Source of the DNA: Prionace glauca
Lineage: Eukaryota; Chordata; Chondrichthyes; Carcharhiniformes; Carcharhinidae
Reading direction: 5' to 3'
DNA length: 64,000 bases
Assembly: GCA_037974335.1 (NCBI GenBank)
Contig: CM075756.1
Span: forward strand, 8,990,638-9,054,637
Each line of letters opens with the position of its first letter. The stretch's first letter is position 1. Of the stretch, positions 10,076 through 22,663 are shown piece after piece. The notes below the pieces were generated by a model. The model had not been told where the DNA came from, searched no databases, and saw only the letters and a list, made by a program, of their open reading frames with translations. The position numbers and the translations under genes were made by a program.

Positions 10076-12116
10076 GCTCGAGCTGTGCAAGGCCCCGCCT
10101 CTTCATATCGTGGCGTTATTTACCATTGAGATATCGAAAACTGTTAAGATTTTTGGAAAGTGGGAGAATGTTATCCAGCACCTCGTGCTTTCTTCCTTGG
10201 GAACATTGGCGGTGATTCATCTGCTGAAGCATCTTGGATAGGAACAGGAGAAGACTATTCACCTTCATGTGCCGGTTAGGTTGGAAGCTTATTAAGCTCA
10301 ATTAACCTTTTTACAAAAGAACTGAGAAATTCATTTACAAAAGAACTGGAAGAGGTCATTCAGCCCATCCAACTTGTTCTACAGGAAGAGCAAGGTCTGG
10401 TCACTCCCTTGCACTTGTTTCAGAGGAAAGGGGGGAGGAGGGAGGGAGACAAAGCCTGTCTTGAGCTTGTTGTATAAGAACGGAAGCAGGCCATCACACC
10501 AATCCCGGTTGTTGTGTAGGTAGTTGGTGGTCATTGAGATTTCAACCCTCTTGGACGGGTTTAGGCATCCATTGACTTGTTACACGGGAGCAGGAGGAAG
10601 ACATCCGGCCATTAATCTTGGGACCCTTCACTTCCACCAAACTTCTTGGCTTCTTCTCTTGCTTTTATTCCACCATTCATCCGACCTTCCCCTACCATTC
10701 TTGTTTCCTCTGCCTGTGCCCTCCCTTCATTATCTTCATTATATCTATAACGCGCTGGATGTCAGGAACTACCCGTCTCCTTCCCTCAAATAGACACAAG
10801 TCCTTTATACAGCAAACCATGCATACTCTGTCTCAGATTTCTATTCCAACCCAGCTGTGATTTTGATGTGTAGACTTGTTCGCATTTCTGCGCCTTTCTC
10901 TTCAAACAGTCCCGCGTCACAGCGCACCTGTCCTCAACCTAAACGATTCTGACATCCACCATTTTGGTTTTATTGCTTAGCTGCTTAATGCACAGATAAA
11001 CGTCAGGGGAGGATCCTGTTAGCATCGGTTGCAAAAAGTACCTAACAGAAAATGAAGAAATTGAATGAAGAAACGGAACGGAACTAGTTGTAATAAATGC
11101 GAATTTGAAATGAGTAAAGTAAGTGCATTTCCCTTTGCTCTTTTGAAAGCAGCGCAAAGTATGAATCTATTGTTAACTTTAAATGTTACCCGGGCAAAAT
11201 TGACTCAAGAACATTTTGGTAAAACTCTACTATTTGGATCGACATTTAGAATAATGTGGACAATGATGGTATGGAGTTTACAAAAAGGGGTGTGGGGGCG
11301 TGGGGGGGGTCAAGGCGAATTTGCTGAAAAATTTAAAATGGAGATATTTTACCCATCTCGGCAAGCAGAACAATCTGGAACTCTATTCTCGGGAAACAAA
11401 GGGTTGATAGTGAACGAATAGAATCATTTAAAATCATGCAGCTTTCCAAAAAGGTAGACGCATCGAAGGTGGTTCTATTTCTACGGGATACAGAATTCTA
11501 AATATTAGTGATTCCGGATGCTGGAATACGAACAAAACAAGAGGATTCTGGAAAAGCTTAGCAGGTCTGGTGGCATCTGTAGGGAGAGAAACAGGTTAAA
11601 GTTTCCCCCTCGTTTTGTATGTATAAGATCATTATCGATACTTCCTGAGATTTTTTTTGCCCAAGAATGGTAAGAATGTTCAAAAAGAGTGGATTGGGAC
11701 AAAGAACGTCAATGCATTTTAACAGAAATTTGGAACATGTGGTGAGGGGGCTTGGGGAGGAGGGAGCTGAACTCCCTCGAACTCCCTCGAGGACCATTCG
11801 AAACAGTCTGTTTCTTTGCAACTGGCTGAGGCTACCTGACAGAACTCCCACCCACCAAATTATTTGCAACAAATGCTTCACTTCTAATATTGTGCATGAG
11901 ATGTCGCACCAGAGGAGCCAGAGTCACCCAGGTTTACCATGGTATCGTCTGTGAAGCAGAGCATCTCAAAGCTACCCCTTCGACAGTGCAGCTCCCCCTC
12001 AGTACTGACCCCCTTTCCCTCTGAACATCGGTTCAAAAGGTTCAGCACTCACTCAATGCTGCCCATTCAGTAGTGAGAAGCTCCATACATACTCCCACTC
12101 AATATATCAACATGGC
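10076..12116. other. D-to-V spacer without a recognisable gene
   Basis: I see no TCR segment. Diverged CR1-like fragments (about 10230-10600, blocks such as AGGAACAGGAG) and a short interspersed repeat at about 11510-11600 ('GGTGGCATCTGTAGGGAGAG') are present. Open frames of about 100 codons near 11.1 and 11.7 kb match no family I know. Confidence 0.4.
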
Positions 12117-12812
12117 TGTTGTCGGCAAAATAATATCTTTGAGACTGTTAGTGAGTCAAAATACAGTGGTTTTTATTTCAAAGCCCTGGTTTTTATTCCG
12201 GAGCTTTGGGAGAACTGGTTCCAAACAAGGACTGCCAAACTTCTCATGGAACACAAATATAAGTGGGTATTTATACATCATGAGTCTTCATAACAAACGT
12301 TACACAAGCTTCCAATTCTGGTCAAAATCTTCGATCTTCCTTCTTCAATTACAACGCCTACGACTACTCCAGCATCTCTGTCCTTGAAGTTATTTGTGTG
12401 GTTACGGCTTCTGCCTTTGAAGTTACTTTTGTGATCGTGGCTTCCCAACCGCAGCTGTTTAACGACGTTCAATTAATACAAACAGGCAAGGCTTGCAATG
12501 TCTGCAAAATAACATTCACACCTGACCATCTGTCTTTACATTCACATCTGACCATCTATATCCACATCTGACCATTCGTCTTTGCATTCATATCTGACCA
12601 TTTGTCTTTACACTCACATCTGACTATTTGCCTTTATGAGAGTTAAAGAATGAAAGACATGGACAAGTAATTTACATTAACACTAGGAGGAATATAAACC
12701 GGGGAAGGTCAGCCATGATGAAGGTAATGTTTGTGATATCTTCTATGTACAAAATTCATTAACCCTTCCCCTCCTTCAAGGTACAAAGCGCATTAACACT
12801 TTCCCTACTTCA
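12117..12812 (-). mobile_element. Solo LTR of an LTR retroelement (copy 1), fossil
   Basis: About 696 bp, TG...CA bounded in sense, with a TATA-like box, polyadenylation signals and AT-rich 3' part. It is homologous over its whole length to the inverted copy at 15941-16622. The flanks ATGGC and ATGGT look like a 5-bp target duplication with one mismatch. The upstream half holds several tandem copies of an approximately 25-bp unit (12530-12650). No internal region is attached, so it reads as an old solo LTR. Family unknown (Gypsy or ERV). Confidence 0.7.
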
Positions 12813-12964
12813 ATGGTTTTAAGTTGAAGCACCTGCGGTGGACACTGGACCTAGCAACATTTGTGTATGAAGTGATAGAGCTGCGAACTGAGAATCAGGA
12901 CTTCTAAAGACTCGAAGTCTTCCAATGTATTGATGTTGATCAGTTGAGCGATGTTTACAGATAA

Positions 12965-13200
12965 CTTGTCACGTTAAAAACCCACAATTCAGGAAGCGGA
13001 AGTCACATACCATCCTGACTTGGAAATTAATCGCCGTTCCTTGACTACCACTGTCTCAAAAGCCTAGATGTTCTTTAAGAGCACTGTGGGCGTACCTACA
13101 CCACATGGCCTGTTCAACCCCAAATTGTCTAGGACAATTCGGAGTTGGCAATAAATTGGCCTAACTAGCAACATCTACATCCTATGACCGAATAAAGAAA
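12965..13200 (+). repeat. LINE 3' end fragment
   Basis: It resembles the 3' part of the LINE at 59470-60170: the blocks CATACCATCCTGACTTGGAA, a 'GAGCACTGTGGGCGTACC' segment, and a tail ending near GGCAATAAATTGG. It is diverged and about 230 bp long. Confidence 0.6.
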
Positions 13201-13672
13201 CGACTGACTTCTTTGTTTCTTGGCATTTGATCGAGTCTTAGACAGTTAGAGAAATTGGGTGCATTGCACATCATGGGCGACATGTGGCGCTATTATTTCA
13301 ATAATACTTGTAGTTTCGCAAATTCTGACCTTTGCATTTCTCTGCCTGTGGCCGGAGTTCTGCAACCCCTTCACTAAACCTCTCCACGTTGCAACCCTCC
13401 ATAAAGATACTACTCAAACTCTAGCAAGATTCGGATCCCCGTCCCGAATAGTTCTTCATGTTACTCCAAATATGGGCTGAATTACGCTCCTTGTGACGTT
13501 TTGATCATGCAGTTTCAAATATCTATATCAATGCAAGTTGTGACTATTTTATTGAAATATCATATGGATATGAATGGGAGTCCTGGAAGACTTGTGACAC
13601 GAATAACACGAGATTAGCTCTGCGAGGATTCTATCAGTACTATTTTCCCGCGTTTGTGACAGATAAAGAACA

Positions 13673-13795
13673 AAGAACAACACAGCACAGGAAACAGACC
13701 CTTCGGCCCAACAAGCCCGCGCCACCATTTTAACATCGTGAGTGCCCTCTTCTACCTATGACCTCGTCTACGGCTATTGAACTCCACAATAAAGG
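13673..13795 (-). repeat. Interspersed repeat 3' end (AAAGAACAAAGAACA family)
   Basis: It begins AAAGAACAAAGAACAACACA and runs through CCCTTCGGCCCAACAAGCCC. The same start is seen at 21822. This is the 3' end of a CR1-like LINE subfamily in reverse orientation. Confidence 0.55.
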
Positions 13796-13799
13796 AATT

Positions 13800-14499
13800 A
13801 TAACCAGATTGAAAGACTCCTAATTTGGGGACAATTTGTTAACACCAATCAGCCGAAATTCGAAACAAATTCAACAAGGGCCTGAGAACGCTGTCGAAAG
13901 GGTGCCAATGACGCTTAAGTTAAACACATGGCACAGAATATAAAGCAATAAAGAGGTGTGTGATGAAATGGCGGCATCCAACACCTTCTGACCTAGTAAA
14001 ACAAAAGCAAAACACCCCACGTGCGAAAAATTGGAAATTGAAAGTAGGAAATGCTGGGAATATTGAACAGATCTGACAGCAGCCGCGGAGGGAGAAGCAT
14101 GGATAAGATTTGAGGTCAAATCTAAGATTCTGACAAAAAGTCGGACAATTTGGAATGTGTTAACACTTTCTTTCTGTCTCCAAAGAAAACTCTGAAAGTT
14201 TCCAACGTTTTCTGTTCTGATTTCTTCGCCACAACTTCCTGTTCCCGGTCACTCTGCCAAAATGGTTTGCAATGGCCCCACTCGCCATATTATTCTATGG
14301 TGTCGAAGGTTGCTTCATCAAGTGCCTTTTCAAAGTTTATAAAGTATTCAAAAAGGAGGACAGTGGTTGAAGGTAATGAGTTCTGCAAGAATCAAGCCAC
14401 ATTAGCTGAAAATGAAAGAAGCTAATGGAATGAAATTAAAATACGAACATTATGAGGTTTAAAATATGTAATTGCGGGATAGTGGAGGTCAGGATAAAT
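13800..14499. other. Stretch without a recognisable gene
   Basis: A short repeat fragment (about 14030-14120, 'GCTGGGAATATTGAACAG...' type) is present. Nothing else could be assigned. Confidence 0.35.
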
Positions 14500-14787
14500 G
14501 GGCGGCACGGTGGCACAGTGATTAACATTGCTGCCTCACAGCACCAGGGACCGGGTTCGATTCTCAGTTCGGGTCACCGTGTGTGGAGTTTGCACATTCT
14601 CCCAGTGTCTGCGTGGGTTTCCTCCGGGTGCCCCGGTTTCCTCCAACAGTCCAAAGGTGTGCGGGTTATGTGGATTGTCTATGTTAAATTGCCTGATAAT
14701 GTGAGGGGGACTGGTTAAGCTTAGGGCATGGGGTAATGGGGATAAGGCCCGGGTTGCATCCTTCTGCACTGTAGGATTCTATGATTT
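14500..14787 (+). repeat. tRNA-derived SINE (V-SINE/HE1 type)
   Basis: It has the GGGCGGCACGGTGGCACAGT head, the B box GGGTTCGATTC, the core TGCGTGGGTTTCCTCC and the tail CTTCTGCACTGTAGGATTCT. It is nearly complete. Confidence 0.88.
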
Positions 14788-14989
14788 AATGGCATCGCAT
14801 TTTAAGCATCTCAGAAGCATCTTTTCTGTAGAAAGTTACTTTCATAAACAAATCGGAGCTGGAACAGCAACGACATGTAATTCAGTCTCCAAACATTTGC
14901 TCGGCATATCAATAAATAGCGATCTTAAGAATTGATGATCGATAGTTTTGTTTGCAGTATCTTGCTGAAGGGGGCTGAAAGGAATGATC

Positions 14990-15040
14990 AATACCATGTG
15001 GATTTTTGTCGCCCCCCCCCCCCCCATGCCCCCCCTCACC
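14990..15040 (+). repeat. Poly-C tract
   Basis: A C-rich tract (about 15010-15050) that creates spurious proline-rich open frames. I see no gene. Confidence 0.8.
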
Positions 15041-15940
15041 CCCGCCCACGTCGCCAGCATTTGCAGCTCAGGCCGATTGTCAATGGACTTGTGCCTGGGC
15101 CGCCAGATCTCCGCAGCGGGTCCGACCACATCGGGGCCGGAAAAGTCCGGGTTTCCTGCAGAAAGGAGTTGAGAAAAGCAGAAGTCCAAAGACTAAAAGT
15201 TGTGAAATGTGGTTCCAGATATGGGGATGGAGAGTCTCAGTTGGAGAGAGTATCGGAGCACTGATAAAGTTCTCGGCACGGTGAAGCGCTGAATCTCATT
15301 CGTGAATATTACCAAAAAAGGCAACAAGGTTGAAGAGCCCATGCTGATGAAGTCGATGACTAAATGAATGAGACTTTAGATCAAGATGGATCTTAGACAA
15401 TTGAAATTGTCCTACAAGCAACTGAAATGATAAGCGCCAGCGCGCCAAACATATAGAAACGGGGAGAGTACCTGACCTCATTCAAATCATTACAACTTCA
15501 ACCGCGGTATCCTCTGGTACCTCAGGCAAAAAGCATATTTCCGGCTGTTGGTTTCTTGGTTAGTCTATAGCGTGCTGACGGTGTCAAAGCGCGTTGTAGT
15601 ATTCGTAATGAGAATGATAGAGAACATCAAACTACCCTGTGTAACTGATCACTTCCTCTGATTTGTCTTTATCAGCCAACAGTGGTTCGGTGGTTGGCAC
15701 CTCACAACTAAGAAAAACATATGTGGGTTCAAATATTACTTGAGCACACAATCAAAACTGACACTCCAAGCGCAGTACGGAGGAAATATCACACTGTGGG
15801 AAGAGGCAGGATTCATGAACTTTCTTGTGGCTGAAATGATAAACCAAGGTTCCAACTGCAGACCGAAAACATATCATGGCCGTGATTTCGAGGAAGAGGA
15901 AGGGCATTCAGTCCGGATGCCAATGAGAAACAATGCTCTT

Positions 15941-16622
15941 TGAAGTAGGAAAGGGTTAACGGATTTTGTACCTAGAATATGTCACAAACATAACCCTTTA
16001 TCATAACTGATCTTCTCAGGCCTATGCTGCTCCTGGGAATAATATAAGTTATACAAGTTATTTGTTCATGTCTTACATGCTTTAACTTTCAATTTTATAA
16101 AGGCAGTTTAATGTGGCTGTTATTTTGTAGACATTGCAAATCTTACCTATTTGTATTAGTTGGACATCGTTACACAGGTAGCAGTTTGTGATACTGGCTT
16201 TTGACAGCTGCTGATGGCAGATCGCGATCCCGGCTTTTAACAGGAAGAGTCCTTCTGGGACAGCCGCGATCGCACAAGTAACTTCAAAGACAGGGATGCC
16301 CGTACTGCTGCAGAAGGGTTTTGGATCGTGAGACTGTGTCATGACTGCAGGACTGTAATTCCTGATTAAATCTGGGGCTGAATCCAGGCCAAGGAAAGAA
16401 GACCTGGATGTCTGGCAGGAATTGGAACTTTGAATCATGATTACTGCTGGAGCTCATAATGTATAAATGCCCACTTGTGTTTGTGTTCTATGAGAAGTTT
16501 GGTAGTCCATTGTGAGGAACCAGTTTGTCCCAAAGCTCTGGAATAAACGCCAGAGAATTGAAATAAAAACCACTGTACTTTGACTCACTAACAGTCTCAA
16601 AGGTTTTATTTTACCTACAACA
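15941..16622 (+). mobile_element. Solo LTR of an LTR retroelement (copy 2), fossil
   Basis: About 682 bp, homologous to and inverted relative to 12117-12812. It starts TGAAGTAGGAAAGGGTTAAC and ends CCTACAACA. It has a TATA-like TGTATAAATG (about 16460) and AATAAA signals (about 16540-16565). No internal coding region is attached. Flanking duplications are not clear here. It is clearly diverged from copy 1 and lacks the tandem block of that copy. Confidence 0.7.
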
Positions 16623-16774
16623 CTCACTAAAATTGATCATCTGGTTTTTACCACCTTGTCCTTTGTAGGAACTTTCCATACTGTTGCTATGTTTTCCAAA
16701 ATGACTATCACAATTGCACTTCAAAAAATATTTCATTATCGGTTCTTTATCTGTGGGGATAGTCCAAGCAGGCC

Positions 16775-17100
16775 AAAAGTTATTACAACACGTAGGCACA
16801 AAAGTAGGCCATTCAGTCCATCGACTCTGTTCTAACATTGAATGAGATCGTGACTGAACTGATGTTTTAATCCCCAACTCCCATTTTCTGGTCTCATCCC
16901 TATAACCCTCGATTTCCTTACTGATTAAAAATCTGGCGATCTCAACCTTGAACATACATAACTGTTCAGCTTCTACAGCCCTCTGTGGTAAAGCATTTCA
17001 TAGATTCACTACCCACTGAGAGAAGAAATTCCTCCTTATCTCCATCGTAAATCAGTGACCCCTTATTCTGAGCTTGCACGGTCTGGTCATAGACAATATC
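16775..17100 (-). repeat. CR1 LINE 3' end
   Basis: The reverse complement of the CR1 ORF2 terminus and 3' UTR: AAAGTAGGCCATTCAGTCCA followed by the 'TTCATAGATTCACTACCC' block. It is truncated and decayed. Confidence 0.65.
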
Positions 17101-17209
17101 AGGCCCCATACTTCGAAAAGGAGTAAAGCATCACAACACCAGGCTTTAAACTTCGAAAAGGGGTAACATATTGTAATATCAACCTTAAGTTTCGGAAAGG
17201 AGCAACGGG

Positions 17210-17540
17210 AGATACACAAACCTTAGGCATCGTAGAGCTTTACAGCAAGGAAATAGGCCCTTGTCCATGCCACCCGGTTTTTGCCATTACGCTATTCCCA
17301 ATTGCCCGCTTTTGGCCCAAACCCCTCTGCACCTATCTTGCTCATGTAACTGTCTAATGTTTTTTTAAAATACAAAATTGTACCCGCCTCTACTACTGCC
17401 TTTGGCAGCTCGTTCCAGACACTCACCACCCTCTGCGTGATAAAATTACCCCTTTGAACCCTTTTGTATCTCTCCCCTCTCACTTTAAACTTATGTCCTC
17501 TAGTTTCAGACCTCTCCACCACCCCCCCCCCCCCCCCCAA
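17210..17540 (-). repeat. CR1 LINE 3' end with ORF2 C-terminus
   Basis: The minus strand encodes a stretch including RGHKFKVRGERYKRVQRGNF, followed by WNELPKAVVEA. This is the CR1 ORF2 C-terminal signature. A poly-C tract at about 17521-17538 (poly-G in sense) interrupts the upstream part. Confidence 0.8.
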
Positions 17541-20018
17541 CGTTTTCCCAGCATTTTCTCTTTAGGTTTTGGGTTCCAGAATCCGTGGTAATTTGCTTTT
17601 TTAGATCTTACTAATGACCGACATATCATTAGCTGTAATATTTTCATTCCGCCAGAGGCACTCTTTCCTGATTATTGTATTTGAAAACATCTGTTCAGAA
17701 GGATATCCCCAATGCTTGTGTGAATAAACCGAGCAATGGAAGACTCCTTTCCGGCTGTAGAATGTGGGTATGGCTGATCGAGTAATTGCTCCTGGTTCGG
17801 TGGTGACACCATATTACTAAATCAACATAATGTATTTGTGGTCTGTCAGTTGTTTTCCTGGGAAACTCCATGTATTCATACACCCTCTCCTGATATGCAG
17901 TTACACTGTAAGATGCATTTTCTGCTGAAGTAGCAACTGCAGTTGTTTGATGCATTGGACAGCTTCCTTATTGGCATAGGGGATTCTGACGGTGCTGCTC
18001 CTGTCGTGTAGCAGTAGCTGAAGCTCTTTGAACATTATTAGGTAGCGTCGACATGGATATTCCTAATCATTGAATGTCTTCAGTGCTCGACTATCTCCTC
18101 CAGCCATTTCTGGAACTCTGTCTTGCCTGAAGGTTAAAGCCAGTTTGGCTCCAACAAACCCCCATTCCATGAAGAGATCTCTTTCTGCTCCAACTCACAA
18201 CCCACAGCGTGATTAATGATGTTATTGGATTCGAATTGGCCTAAATAAGGAGAGGTTAATTCTTAATTGATTTGAAAGCTGCGAAAGAAATATATGATTG
18301 ATCTATGTTGTGGATCAGATTATTATGCAAATAGCTTCAGGAGTGGCCCAGAACAATGGCTCATTAGCTAACACATTGAGGGAGCTCAACCTCAGAAAAC
18401 GTTTTGATTCCACTCTGGTTCAAGAACGATGCAATGTTTACATATTGGAAGTCAAGATATTGACATTTCAACATTGATTGATTTTAGATTTAAAATAAAT
18501 GATCGCAGAAGTTCACAGGGCATGGTGCCTACTATTCCTACTATTCCAAGAACTATCTGTTTTTTTCGTATCTCTCTTTGGCTCCATGCAATTTCTTCCC
18601 TAGTGTTTGTTGTCACCAGGATTCGGCCCCACATTGTTAACTTTGCCTCCTAACTCAGGCCATGTAAGTATTACAGAGGACTCCAGACATGTTCACTGGT
18701 GGTGGTTAGTCGTGCACATATTCGGCTGGCACTTTCTGTCTTTAGTCACATCAATACGTTAACTGGAGGATGTTTTACCCAACCTTTCTAACATTGCACA
18801 ATGTAGCATGATCAGTTTCTAATTCATTTCTCGAGGTCATCTATTGTTATCATTTTCCATATGCCCCTAGCTGGCCCTATACAAGTGTCAATTACTTGTG
18901 GAATCACCCCCCTCATTGAAGATTATTTCTGTTACTTCTTGTTAAGGCAGAATAATGGTTGCTATGTTTCTTACCCATCTGGCCAGGGTGAGGAAATATG
19001 CTGTCATACCCTCATAATTGATATCTTGAGTTCACCGTCTCAAAATTTAATTTAATTGGTATTAAATCAGACTCCTATCAGTGACTCTATATTTTGGAGA
19101 GTTTATTTGGAGGGTGCTACGACCTCTTTGGTTATTCAGAATTAATTAGTTTACTATAAAACAAAGGTTATATTAGTTAAGTTGCTTTTAACCTTAAAGC
19201 TAATGAAGAAGTTCACAAAGTACGAAATAAAAATGGAATATAAGTGAGAATAGTTTTGTTATTTGCTTTGACCTCAGATAAGGCACTGCGGGGTGTCCAG
19301 TTGATCTTCATTAATGCAGCTGCTTATCAAAGTGCTTTTGCTTAGACAAGTACTTTGCTATACTGAGCAATTAAAAAGTCCCGAAGGTCAGCCCCGAAGT
19401 CTCTTGACTGCCGGCCTTAGTGGAGCCAGCTGAGTTTAAACGACCCGCTGCTTTTTCCCTCCACTCCCATTCTATGAGGCCTTCGGGGAGATGTATTGAC
19501 GATTCTCCGTGGCCAACATAACGGAGACGTTGTCGAAACAGCACCGCCGCATGCTTCCGCCTGGTTTCCAGTGATGAAAATGGGCCCTGAGTGCCATGCC
19601 CTCCTAAGGAATTAGAAGATAACAAGTACGGTCCCTTAGATTAATTCTGCAGTGCATTGATATTTCAGTAAGCCGATTTTATTGGTCAATTAGTCGGCAG
19701 CTCGTTTGAATAAAGCGCACCGAAAATCCAGAGAAAATTCTACAGCACAATAGGAAGTCACCTTCATTGTGACGCATCACAATGAAACTCTCACTGCCAC
19801 CCTCACCGTTTCTGTTCCTTCCCCATGGTTTAACATTAGCACGTATAGAGACAAGTCAGAACTCAACTTGCTCAACTTAAGATTGTGTATTCCAGATGTT
19901 AAAAATCTTGCTGCGTAAAAATGAATTCTCTTTATATCCCGAGTTGACTATTTTGCCAAGTTTATTAAATCTGTAGCCATGCTGATAGCGGAAACAACGT
20001 TATAGAAATCACTGAAGG
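17541..20018. other. Stretch without a recognisable gene
   Basis: No TCR segment, RSS pair or conserved ORF was found on either strand. The sequence between about 18900 and 19330 is AT-rich and may include retroelement remnants that I cannot classify. Confidence 0.35.
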
Positions 20019-20343
20019 CCGACAGTCCCGAAGGAGGCCAATTCAGCCATCAAGTCTGCAATAACAATCCCATCCAGGCCAGATCCCATAACCCCATACA
20101 TTTTCCCGCTCTTCCCTCCAACCTATACATCCCGGGACATTAAGAAGCAATTTAGCTTGGCTAATCAGTCTGACCCGCACACCTTTGAAAAGTGGGGGGA
20201 AACTGGAGCACCCGGAGGGAACTCACGCAGGCAGCGGGGGAGTGTGCAAACTCCACACAGATAGTGACCCAATCCGGGAATCGAACCCAGGTCCCTGGAG
20301 TTGAGAAGCAGCAGTGCCAACTACTGTGCCACCGTGCTGCCCC
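20019..20343 (-). repeat. tRNA-derived SINE (V-SINE/HE1 type)
   Basis: The complement of the SINE: core region 'GGAAACTGGAGCACCCGGAG', the B box AATCGAACCC and the head ACTGTGCCACCGTGCTGCCC. About 325 bp. Confidence 0.85.
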
Positions 20344-20979
20344 TGCCTTCTTCTAACCTACACTACTAAATTTTTGACACAGTTTTCACGACAGTAAATT
20401 ACATAACATGTGGAGGGAATGTGCAATACACAATCAGATTTTGATTTCTAAGCTTGCCTATTTGTCACTCGTTGACGTAAGTCAGAGACTAATTTCTTAA
20501 TCGTGACCCTTGAGGGGCATAAGTAATAATGGACCCAGCAGAAAAGGATCTAAACGATGTTCGCCAGAAATGATAGAAACCCTTATGCATTCGGCATTGA
20601 AATGCGAGATGCGGCCACGTGGTTGGAAATTAAATCACATTGAAGCTTAAATCGGTGAACAGTAAAAATACTATAGAAAAAGTAAGGCGCCCAGCCAAAA
20701 CCAAATTACTTGCTGCATAAATCAGCGACTGTATTGCCGTATGAGTGATTAATACAATAGATCATCCGCCAGTCACTGTGAAGTATAGGGCGGTCACTTC
20801 TGAGTAACATGATTGGAATGAAGGAATAACACTATTGAGGTTTGGTGCATTGGTGTTCACAGGACAGCAACACTCCTTCCTGAGAGAGCGAGCAAAGAGA
20901 CAGAGGGTTTAAAAATAGATTCGAAGAAATACTCAAGCGTTTACACATCGGGAAAAAGGGGAAGAGCGAATCCAATTAT

Positions 20980-21655
20980 AAGAACATAAGAACATAAGAA
21001 ATAGGAGCAGGAGTAGGCCATCTGGCCCTTCGAGCCTGCCCCGCCATTCAATAAGATCATGGCTGATCTGTCGTGACTCAGCTCCACCTTCCCGCCCTCT
21101 CCCCATAACCCTTAATCCCTTCTCTTATCAAAAACCCATCAACCCGTTTCTTAAAAATATTTAGCGAGGCAGCCTCCACCACTTCAACGGGCAGAGAATT
21201 CCAGAGATTCACCACCCTTTGAGTGAAGAAGTTCCTCCTCAACTCTGTTCTAAACCGCCCCCCCTTTATCTTGAGGCTGTGCCCCCTAGTCCTACTGTCT
21301 TTTTTGAGCGGGAACAGTCTCTCCACCTCTATCCTATCCATCCCATTCATCATCTTATACGTCTCAATGAGATCTCCCCTCATTCTTCTAAACTCTAACG
21401 AGTACAAGCCTAGTTTATTCAGCCTCTCCTCATAGCTCAATCCCCTCAACTCCGGTATCAGCCGAGTAAACCTCCTCTGCACTCCCTCCAGGGCCAAAAC
21501 ATCCTTGCGCAGGTGCGGCGCCCAAAACTGCACACAGTACTCCAGCTGCGGCCTCACCAATGCCCTATACAGCTGCAGCAAGACCTCCCTACTTTTATAT
21601 TCAATCCCCTTCGCTATGAAGGCCAGCATCCCATTCGCCTTCCTGACCACCAATT
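20980..21655 (-). repeat. CR1 LINE 3' end, best-preserved copy
   Basis: The minus strand is open for 191 codons and reads as the CR1 ORF2 C-terminus: VRPQLEYCVQFWAPHLRKDV, RRMRGDLIETYKMMNG and VVNLWNSLPVEVVEA. It ends in the 3' UTR with TTATGTTC repeats. It is 5'-truncated within the reverse transcriptase domain. Because the frame is open it is fairly young, and it serves as the reference for the other CR1 fragments here. It is not a host gene. Confidence 0.92.
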
Positions 21656-21689
21656 ATGTTGATGGCTTAGAGCAACTGGTGATCCTAAT

Positions 21690-21790
21690 TAGGAAGAAAT
21701 CCCACAACACCAGTTTAAAGTCCAAACAGGTTTATTTGTAGCAAAAGCCACAAGCTTTCGGGCAGCCTGTCCCTTCTTCAGGTGGCTGAG
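21690..21790 (-). repeat. Interspersed repeat end ('ACAACACCAG' family)
   Basis: The motif CCACAACACCAGTTTAAAGT followed by GTTTATTTGTAGCAAAAGCC and AAGCTTTCGGGC is shared with 24430-24525. The two are fragments of one repeat family, which I cannot name. Confidence 0.5.
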
Positions 21791-21819
21791 AGCAGGAATG
21801 GGCCATTCGTCTCCTCGAA

Positions 21820-22040
21820 CCTACAAAGAACAAAGAACAACACAGCCCAACAAGCCCGCGCCGCCATTTCAACATAGTGAGTCCCCTCTCAACCCATGAC
21901 CCTTATCTATGCTTATGGCATTCCATATTGGAAACCAGATTGAGGGGAGACTAATTTTCGGCTGCACGTTCCTGACTGCATCCCACCCTGCCCCATATCC
22001 CTTGACTCCCTTGCTGATCAAAAAGCGAGTAGGTATGTGT
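21820..22040 (-). repeat. CR1-like repeat end (AAAGAACAAAGAACA family)
   Basis: It starts with AAAGAACAAAGAACAACACA, as at 13673. On the minus strand it gives a short CR1-like C-terminal stretch. Truncated. Confidence 0.55.
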
Positions 22041-22340
22041 GCATTCGATGAGAAGCCGAATCCGGAGATACGGGAGAAAGTACTGGAAGGGTGACTGATA
22101 CGGCGACTTGAAGAGAGTTGGCAGAGCCTCCTGTAGTCACGTGGGTCCAAATGAAGAGCTCGTTCAAGTAGACGGGACCGGGTCGAATGGTCTTACTGTG
22201 TCATCTATGATTTCATGGTTCTCGTGGCCTGTTCTTTCACATGAGAAAGATAAATATATCGAGTTCAGACGGAAAGTTAAAGGGTTATGTCTTTTCCGGA
22301 ATGAAGTATTAGATTATTCACGAACTCTCCACCATAGATA

Positions 22341-22663
22341 ACGTACAGTGCAGGAAGAGGCCCTTCGGGACATCGAATCTGCACCGACCACAATCCCACC
22401 CAGGCCCTACCTCCATATATTTTTACCCGCTAATCCCTCTAACCTACACATTTTAGGACACTAGGGGGCAATTTAGCAGGGCCAATCAACCTAACCCGCG
22501 CACCTTTGGACTGTGGGAGGAAACCGGAGCACCCGGAGGAAACCCACGCAGACACGAGGAGAATGTGCAAACTCCACACAGACAATGACCCGAGGCGGAG
22601 AATCGAACCCAGGTCCCTGGAGCTGTGAAGCAGCAGTGCTAACCACCATGCTTCCATGCCGCC
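22341..22663 (-). repeat. tRNA-derived SINE (V-SINE/HE1 type)
   Basis: The complement of the SINE, with the 3' end ACAGTGCAGGAAGAGGCCCT, the core GGAAACCGGAGCACCCGGAG and the B box AATCGAACCC. It is complete, with the head near 22640-22663. Confidence 0.88.

Noticed and set aside
21078-21653. 191-codon open frame
   Set aside because: It is CR1 LINE ORF2, not a host gene.
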